Made by a program: the position numbers and the translations under genes
Assembly (NCBI GenBank): GCA_023402175.1
Contig: JAEXCN010000497.1
Span: forward strand, 1-64,000
Direction: 5' to 3'
Length of the DNA stretch: 64,000 bases
Source of the DNA: Pseudomonadota bacterium
Lineage (GTDB): Bacteria > Myxococcota_A > Polyangia > Polyangiales > Polyangiaceae
The notes under the pieces: model-generated
The model's input: only the letters and a program-made list of their open reading frames with translations
Database searches by the model: none
Told to the model about the DNA's origin: nothing
Shown here: one piece after another, positions 58,879-64,000 of the stretch
Position numbering within the stretch: position 1 is the stretch's first letter
Layout of the letters: every line of letters begins with the position of its first letter

Positions 58879-59904
58879 TCACCCGCGATGGCGGGGCTTC
58901 GTCGGGATCGGCCCCGGGTGCTTCTGCGGCTTCACCGAGTCGAGCAGCTCGCGTGGATCGAAGAGCGCGGCGTTCGCTTCGCCTTCGCGCTCCGGCACGA
59001 GCAGCGACGAGTCGAGAAACTCGGGATCGGCGGTGAACGTCGGCGGCGGGAGCGTCGGAAGCCAGGCTGGATGCGCGTCTTGCCAGGCCGCCCGCATCGT
59101 CGCGATGTCGGACCAGCGATCGACTTTGCGATACGAGAGCGCGCGATCGATCACGGCCACGATCTTGCTCGGGAGCTCCGGTGCGGCGTCCGCAAGCGAT
59201 CGCGGTCGCGTCGACGCCGTCGCGAGCATCATCGCGTCCATGTGCTTCGCGAGATGCACCGACTGCCCGGAGAGCGCGAAGAACAGCGTCGCCCCGAGCG
59301 ACCAGACGTCCGTCTGCGCGTCCATCTTCTTGGTCAGACCGAGCGCAGCCTCCGGCGCCATGAATGACGGCGTGCCGACGACGCTCTGCGCGGCATCGGC
59401 CGTGTGCCCGCGCAGCTTCGCGAACCCGAAGTCGAGCAGCTTCACCCCACCGCCCTCGAGGACGAAGATGTTCGCCGGCTTCAGGTCGCGATGGACGATC
59501 CCAGCCGCGTGGACGGCCGAGAGCGCATCCATCACGGCGTTGCCGATCGGCATGATCTCTTCGAGGGGCACACGACCACCGCGCTCGTCGCGCAAATCGC
59601 CGAGCGTCTGCCCGACGAGCAGCTCGAAGACGAGGAACGCGCAGCCATCGGCGTCGACACCTTCGTCGAGGACCTTCACCGTCCCCGGATGAGCGACGGC
59701 TCCGACGAGGCGCGCTTCCGAGAGCAGCAGCTTCAGGACGCGCGGGTTGTGCGAGAGGTCCGGGTGGAAGACCTTGATCGCTGCGCGCGTCCGCTCGCCG
59801 ACGCGCGTAGCTGCATAGACGGTCGACGTGCCTCCCTCGCCGATCACGGAGTCGACGCGCCACGTTCCGCCGAGGACTCGACCCAACCGGCCGTCGACCG
59901 CCAT
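58879..59904 (-). CDS. Ser/Thr protein kinase (soluble, single domain)
   Basis: The protein has 341 residues. The kinase domain fills residues 14-275 with GEGGTSTVY loop, Lys44, HRDLKPAN (138-145), DFG (158-160) and GTPSFMAPEA. No membrane helix, sensor or TPR region follows; the last 60 residues are Pro/Leu-rich. It resembles the kinase part of the protein at 46456-50613 in its GTP(A/S)FM(P/A)PE(Q/A)ALG segment, so the two may be paralogues. ATG 59904 was chosen from the homologous start; the frame is open 21 codons further upstream. Partners are unknown. Confidence 0.87.
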   Translation of the reverse strand: MAVDGRLGRVLGGTWRVDSVIGEGGTSTVYAATRVGERTRAAIKVFHPDLSHNPRVLKLLLSEARLVGAVAHPGTVKVLDEGVDADGCAFLVFELLVGQTLGDLRDERGGRVPLEEIMPIGNAVMDALSAVHAAGIVHRDLKPANIFVLEGGGVKLLDFGFAKLRGHTADAAQSVVGTPSFMAPEAALGLTKKMDAQTDVWSLGATLFFALSGQSVHLAKHMDAMMLATASTRPRSLADAAPELPSKIVAVIDRALSYRKVDRWSDIATMRAAWQDAHPAWLPTLPPPTFTADPEFLDSSLLVPEREGEANAALFDPRELLDSVKPQKHPGPIPTKPRHRG

Positions 59905-59992
59905 CGCCGGCAATGTACCAGGTCGCGCGTCGCTCGCGCATGGACAGCATGAGCGCGATCGCGGCAAGCGCCGCCGTTCGGTCTTTTCGTCT

Positions 59993-60925
59993 CTAGGCTG
60001 CGCGCCTCGACTCGATCCACTCGCACCACGCGTCGACGCCCGTGCCGTCGGTAGCGGAGATGGGGATCACCCGAATCCCGGGGTTCACCTTCGTGGCATG
60101 CGAGAGGCAGCGGTCCATGTCGAACTCGAGATGAGGCACGAGGTCGACCTTCGTGAGGAGGAAGACGTCGGCAGCACGGAAGGCACGCGCATACTTCAGC
60201 GGCTTGTCCTCGCCCTCGGTCGCGGACATGACGACGACCTTCGCCTGTTCGCCGAGGTCGAAGAGCGCCGGGCAGACGAGGTTCCCGACGTTCTCGACGA
60301 AGATCACGCTGGAGGGGCCTGGTGCGATCGCGCGCACGCCCTCGATGACCATCTCGGCATCGAGGTGGCAACCTGCACCCGTGTTGATCTGCAGGGCATG
60401 ACATCCTGCGCGCCGGATCCGCTCTGCGTCGAGCTCGGTCGCCTGATCGCCTTCGATGACGGCAAGGGGGATGCGTCCCGCGAGCCGCCGGATCGTCGCC
60501 TCGAGGACCGCTGTCTTCCCCGCCCCGGGCGCTCCGATCAGATTGAACATGCGGACGCCGAGCCCCGCGAGCCGTCGCCGCGTCGCGGCCGCGACGGCGT
60601 CGTTCTTCTCGAGCAGCTCGCGCTGGATCCGTACCGTCCGCAGCGCCGCGCGTGAGTGCGAGATCGGCATCGGGGCCGCTCGCAGCCGTAGTCGCGGCCG
60701 CGAGTGTGCGGCGCCGTGCTCGTGGTCGTGATCGTGATCGTGATCGTGATCGTGATCGCCGACCGAGGAAGGCGGCCCCAGGTGCGCGAGCTCCGTCGCA
60801 GAAGACGGCGGGCCAGGATGCTCGGTCGCGCCGAACGACGAGCGCGAGCCCGAGTGGGAGGGTTCCCCCGCACCCGCAGACGGATCGGACGGATGCTCTC
60901 GGCCGCAGCCACAAGTCCTGCACAT
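59993..60925 (-). CDS. hypB: Hydrogenase/urease nickel-incorporation GTPase HypB
   Basis: The protein has 310 residues. It inserts Ni2+ into [NiFe]-hydrogenase using GTP hydrolysis. The N-terminal CRTCGCG (residues 2-8) is the high-affinity metal site, residues 57-70 are a (Asp-His)n tract for Ni storage, and the GTPase core has GAPGAGKT (131-138), the CH metal pair in GAGCHLDAE, VENVGNL and LTKVDL. The start is ATG 60925. No hypA, hypC-F or hydrogenase gene is in the window, so the metal target is outside it or this is a stand-alone metallochaperone. Confidence 0.9.
   Translation of the reverse strand: MCRTCGCGREHPSDPSAGAGEPSHSGSRSSFGATEHPGPPSSATELAHLGPPSSVGDHDHDHDHDHDHEHGAAHSRPRLRLRAAPMPISHSRAALRTVRIQRELLEKNDAVAAATRRRLAGLGVRMFNLIGAPGAGKTAVLEATIRRLAGRIPLAVIEGDQATELDAERIRRAGCHALQINTGAGCHLDAEMVIEGVRAIAPGPSSVIFVENVGNLVCPALFDLGEQAKVVVMSATEGEDKPLKYARAFRAADVFLLTKVDLVPHLEFDMDRCLSHATKVNPGIRVIPISATDGTGVDAWCEWIESRRAA
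60728..60757 (-). repeat. Hexanucleotide repeat (5 units) encoding the Asp-His tract of HypB
   Basis: Five perfect gtgatc units on the + strand read as Asp-His on the coding strand, in the metal-storage segment of hypB. Slippage would change the number of His residues in steps of one. Confidence 0.9.
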
Positions 60926-61280
60926 CTTCGACGACCTCGCCTTCCTCGAGCCGGAGCTCGCTCCTCTGGTCACGGCGAGCTCGAGCCGCACCTTCGAACG
61001 TGGTGCCGCGGGCGCAGACGTCAGAAGCTCGACGCGCAGATCGCGTAGCGAAAAGCGAGCCCGGCGGAAGCATGCTCCGGCAGCAGCCTCTGTGGCCCGG
61101 CGTTGGCGGCTCGCACCGTGCACCCATCGAGGGAGAACGCCTCGATCCAGTCGCTCGTGTCCCCACGGAACGAGCAGCAACGGCCGTCGGCATGCCCTTG
61201 GCTATCGCGACGATCCGTTGTGGCTCTGTCACGTAGGGAAACGATCGCGCACGCTGGCGCCGCATACGGGAGGTCGAAAC
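60926..61280. other. Divergent intergenic region between hypB and the SIS gene
   Basis: These 355 nt lie between two divergent starts. Both strands are open in several frames, but none encodes a recognisable protein; in particular no HypA zinc site (paired CxxC) was found. It should hold the two promoters. GGGAGGT at 61269-61275 is the ribosome site of the SIS gene. Confidence 0.5.
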
Positions 61281-61862
61281 ATGACCGCAGCGATCCGACG
61301 CAAGGCGCGTGAGAGCGCGCTGCTCTGCGCGACGTTCTTCGAGTCTCACGCCGACGAGGTGGAACGTTGCGCCCACGCGCTCGCCGATCGCTTCGAGCGC
61401 GGCGGCCGCCTCCTCGTGATCGGCAACGGCGGCTCGGAGTGCGATGCGCAGCACGTGGCCGTCGAGTTCGCTCATCCGATCGTGCAGAACCGGCGCGCGT
61501 TGCCTGCTCACGCCCTCGGCGAGAGCGCCGCGCTCGTGACGGCCATCGGCAACGACGGCGACTTCTCGCGTGTGTTCGTCGATCAGATCGACCTCTTCGG
61601 ACGCGGACCCGACGTGGTGCTCGGGATCTCGACCTCGGGAGCGTCGCTCAACGTCAACCGCGCGCTACGACGCGCACGAGAGCGCAAGCTGATGACGATC
61701 GGATTCACCGGACGCGACGGCGGAGCCATGCCCGCGCTCTGTGACTTCATCTTCATCGTGCCGAGCTGGTCGGTGCACCGCGTGCAGGAGGTGCACACGG
61801 TGCTCCTGCACCTGCTCTGGGACACGGTTCACGTGGTGCAGGGCGCGCCGGACGTCCTCTGA
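61281..61862 (+). CDS. SIS-domain sugar isomerase, GmhA/DiaA-like
   Basis: The protein has 193 residues, the normal length for GmhA, the sedoheptulose-7-phosphate isomerase that starts ADP-heptose synthesis. GNGGSECDAQHVAVEF is the signature substrate loop (many GmhA have GNGGSAADAQH), LGISTSGASLNVNRAL is the phosphate-binding SIS core, and VQEVHTVLLH supplies the late active-site His. No heptose kinase is adjacent. The start ATG is supported by GGGAGGT six bases before it. I recall SIS proteins annotated as GmhA in some hydrogenase loci, so the neighbouring divergent hypB may be meaningful. Confidence 0.8.
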   Translation: MTAAIRRKARESALLCATFFESHADEVERCAHALADRFERGGRLLVIGNGGSECDAQHVAVEFAHPIVQNRRALPAHALGESAALVTAIGNDGDFSRVFVDQIDLFGRGPDVVLGISTSGASLNVNRALRRARERKLMTIGFTGRDGGAMPALCDFIFIVPSWSVHRVQEVHTVLLHLLWDTVHVVQGAPDVL

Positions 61863-61963
61863 TCGTGATCGGGCGGGATCGAGCTCGCATGCGCGTCCGC
61901 GGAGCTCGCGAAACCGCGTGCTCTGGATCGGCCCCAGGCGAGCGTCTTGCAGCAACGACGGAC

Positions 61964-63334
61964 ATGGCCGGCAGCCCGAGCGAACCGCGTCTCGGCCTCG
62001 TGACGGACCTCTACGAGCTGACGATGGCCGCGAGCTATCGACAGCTCGGGATGAAGGACCGCGCGACGATGAGCTTGTTCGTCCGGAAGCTGCCCGCCCA
62101 TCGCGCGTTCTTCGTGGCCGCTGGTCTCGAGGAGGCGCTCGCGCGACTCGAGCGGCTCGGCTTCGACGAAGCAGGCGTCGATCACCTCGTCTCGTCCGGA
62201 CATCTCCGGCGCGAAGACGCGGAGGCGCTCGCTTGCACGCGTTTCACGGGCGACGTCCGCGCGCTGCGAGAGGGCTCGGTCTTCTTTCCCGACGAGCCGC
62301 TCCTCGAGGTGGATGCGCCGATCATCGAGGCACAGCTCGCAGAGACGGTCCTGATCAACGCGCTCCATCTCCCGACGATCGTCGCGTCGAAGGCGGCACG
62401 CTGCGTCGCTGCTTCCCGTGGCAGGCAGCTGGTCGACTTCGCGCTCCGGCGTGCGCCCGGCATGGAGGGGGGCCGCGAGGTCGCGCGCGCGTGCTGGATC
62501 GCCGGCTTCGCGAGCACGAGCAACGTCCAGGCGAGCGCGATGTTCGGCATCCCAGCAAACGGCACCGTCGCGCATGCGTTCATCGAGGCGATGCCCGACG
62601 AGCGGACGGCGTTCGAGGCATGGGCGAGGACCTCGGCCGGACCGATCACCCTCCTCGTCGACACCTACGACACGCTGCAGGGCGTTCGTCGCGCCGTCGA
62701 GCTCGCGCTTCGGCTGCGCGGGCAGGAGCGCAGCGTGACCGCGATTCGTCTCGACAGCGGTGACCTCGATGCGCTCAGTCGAGAAGCGCGGAAGATCCTC
62801 GACGACGCCGGCCTGAAGGACGTCCGCATCTTCGCGAGCGGCGGGATGGACGAGGTCGCGATCGACACGCTCGTGCGCGCGGGAGCGCCGATCGACGGCT
62901 TCGGCGTGGGGACCAGCGTCGGGATGTCGGCCGACGCTCCCGTGCTCGACATGGTCTACAAGATCGCCGAATACGCCGGACGTCCATGCCTCAAGCTCAG
63001 CTCGAAGAAGGCGACGCTCGTGGGGAAGAAGCAGGTGTGGCGGCGGCGCGCGAGCGACGGGCGGTTTCTGGAAGATCGCATCGCGTGCGCGGACGAGCCG
63101 TCTCCCGGTGACGACTGGCAACCGCTCCTCGTGCCGATCATGCGCGGCGGCCGCCCGCTCGAGCAACCTAGCCTCGACGACATGAGGACGTTCCACGCCG
63201 AGCAGATCGCTGCGCTTCCCCCCGACCTCCTCGCGGTCGATGCGCGACCGACGTACCCGGTCGCGCTGTCGTCCGAGCTCGTGGAACGACACCGAAAGGC
63301 CATGGAAGAAACGCGCGCGCGCGAAGGCCTGTGA
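61964..63334 (+). CDS. pncB: Nicotinate phosphoribosyltransferase
   Basis: The protein has 456 residues. This enzyme makes nicotinate mononucleotide from nicotinate and PRPP in the NAD salvage route. LVTDLYELTMA at the N-terminus, GFASTSNVQASAMFGIPANGT in two parts, AHAF (His that is phosphorylated in the family), RLDSGDL and GFGVGTSVGMSADAP are all family signatures. The start is ATG 61964; the frame is open 33 codons upstream, but those are not conserved. It follows the SIS gene by about 100 nt on the same strand, so co-transcription is possible. Confidence 0.9.
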   Translation: MAGSPSEPRLGLVTDLYELTMAASYRQLGMKDRATMSLFVRKLPAHRAFFVAAGLEEALARLERLGFDEAGVDHLVSSGHLRREDAEALACTRFTGDVRALREGSVFFPDEPLLEVDAPIIEAQLAETVLINALHLPTIVASKAARCVAASRGRQLVDFALRRAPGMEGGREVARACWIAGFASTSNVQASAMFGIPANGTVAHAFIEAMPDERTAFEAWARTSAGPITLLVDTYDTLQGVRRAVELALRLRGQERSVTAIRLDSGDLDALSREARKILDDAGLKDVRIFASGGMDEVAIDTLVRAGAPIDGFGVGTSVGMSADAPVLDMVYKIAEYAGRPCLKLSSKKATLVGKKQVWRRRASDGRFLEDRIACADEPSPGDDWQPLLVPIMRGGRPLEQPSLDDMRTFHAEQIAALPPDLLAVDARPTYPVALSSELVERHRKAMEETRAREGL

Positions 63335-63337
63335 GGG

Positions 63338-64000
63338 TCAGAGCGCGAGGCCCACGCGGAACGAGATCTCGTGCAGGTGGTCGGCAGACGGGTCCGCCGG
63401 CGATGCCTTCGCTCCGGGTGCTGCCGCCTGGTTCGTCGCACCCGCTCCTGCTGCTGGGGGCGATCCCGGGAAGGCGTACAGCGAGTACTCGGCGGTGAGC
63501 CGAACGTGCTTCGTCGCCCAGTAGTTCGCGGCGAATTGGAGCGCGTTGACCTGGATGTCGGTCGTCGTCGCGGAGATCGCGCCGTCTTCGACCTGCCCCG
63601 TCCGCGCATTGCCGTCGTACGAGAGGCGCATCACCTCTCCGCGAAGGGCGAGCTGAAGGCCGAACGGGTGCTCGGATCCGCGATCTTTCGGCGGCTTGAG
63701 GCCCATGTACCTACCCGCGGGATGTCCGTTCACGCGCGGAGTGCCGATCGGCCAGTACGAGATCTGTGCGTACGCGCCGACGCCTTCGAGACGCCCTCGT
63801 CGCAACGTCGCCTTCCGGTCCGTCGCGGCCGCTTCACGGCGCCCCTCGTTGACGTAGACGACCTCGCCCTTCAGATCGAAGCGCTCGAACGGAACGTAGA
63901 GCTCCGCCGCCGCGGCGATCTGGTTGCCGGCCGGCAGGACGTGGATCTCCGTCTTGTCGGCGGTCGTGTACGTCGGCGACCAGAACGCATATCCGCCCGG
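63338..64000 (-). CDS. C-terminal part of an OprO/OprP-type porin
   Basis: The frame is open to the window edge at 64000 (221 codons including the stop). It shows amphipathic strands with aromatic girdle residues (GGYAFWSPTYTT, LYVPFERFDLKGEVVYVNEG, GAYAQISYWP), family-typical VRLTAEYSLYAF and the terminal FRVGLAL strand. The layout matches the phosphate-selective porin family. An insertion between the last strands (residues 175-205) is Ala/Pro/Gly-rich. The N-terminus is outside the window. The stop is 3 nt from the convergent pncB stop. Confidence 0.75.
   Translation of the reverse strand, partial: PGGYAFWSPTYTTADKTEIHVLPAGNQIAAAAELYVPFERFDLKGEVVYVNEGRREAAATDRKATLRRGRLEGVGAYAQISYWPIGTPRVNGHPAGRYMGLKPPKDRGSEHPFGLQLALRGEVMRLSYDGNARTGQVEDGAISATTTDIQVNALQFAANYWATKHVRLTAEYSLYAFPGSPPAAGAGATNQAAAPGAKASPADPSADHLHEISFRVGLAL

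Noticed and set aside
60926..61180. Possible hypA upstream of hypB
   Set aside because: The frames are open, but no paired CxxC zinc site or HypA N-terminal Met-His was found in any frame.
1..64000. tRNA, rRNA, prophage or insertion sequence
   Set aside because: No cloverleaf, transposase, integrase or phage structural gene was recognised; the gene-free stretches are too short or repeat-filled.

Overview
The window is 64 kb of very GC-rich DNA packed with genes and with few gaps. I infer a myxobacterium-like Myxococcota genome of the Polyangiales type; no rRNA or other taxonomic marker is present. The reasons are four eukaryote-like Ser/Thr kinase genes, a class III cyclase and a hybrid GAF histidine kinase in one stretch, many secreted lipoproteins with Asp/Ala/Gly/Ser-rich linkers and Cys-rich tails, an AgmX/PglI-type C-terminal domain, and a Bacillus-type succinate dehydrogenase iron-sulfur subunit. 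No tRNA, rRNA, CRISPR array, insertion sequence or prophage was seen.

Layout. 1-2.5 kb: tail of a membrane protein, sdhB, an outer-membrane barrel protein and a Cys-rich lipoprotein. 2.5-10.2 kb: a cytoplasmic GH35 beta-galactosidase, a large propeller-like lipoprotein, a winged-helix regulator, an AmgK-like sugar kinase and another Cys-rich lipoprotein. 10.6-15.3 kb: a compact cbb3 oxidase operon (ccoS-ccoN-ccoO-monohaem ccoP-small membrane protein, all overlapping) facing a copC-copD pair. 15.5-25.4 kb: signalling and protein quality control (adenylate cyclase, membrane Ser/Thr kinase, TetR regulator, ClpA/ClpC-like ATPase, retropepsin-like lipoprotein, Ser/Thr kinase fused to a receiver domain). 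25.4-33.4 kb: lipoproteins, a COG1964-type radical SAM enzyme translationally coupled to a MarR regulator, an AgmX-like protein, a YjbQ protein and a GNAT acetyltransferase. 33.5-38.6 kb: leucine dehydrogenase, then an ECF sigma / membrane partner group with two copies of a conserved promoter-like box.

38.6-39.57 kb is a gene-free, repeat-rich island with degenerate direct and inverted copies ending in hairpins. 39.5-44.7 kb is a Gld-type ABC export operon (ATPase, permease, GldG-like protein, DUF4340 protein). 45.2-53.6 kb is a closely spaced minus-strand run of adenosine deaminase, GAF histidine kinase, a 1385-residue kinase-cyclase-ATPase-TPR protein and a beta-helix lipoprotein. 53.7-58.8 kb holds a membrane protein, two small exported proteins, a dihaem cytochrome c lipoprotein and a protein with a poly-Glu tract. 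58.9-64 kb holds another Ser/Thr kinase, an orphan hypB with an Asp-His tract, a GmhA-like SIS isomerase, nicotinate phosphoribosyltransferase and the end of a phosphate-selective-type porin.

The least explained items are the repeat island, the paired promoter-like boxes around the ECF sigma group, the radical SAM/MarR pair, the receiver-tagged kinase, the adenosine deaminase signalling run, and the hypB/SIS/pncB neighbourhood without hydrogenase genes. Functions are read from motifs in the translated sequence; no database search was possible.
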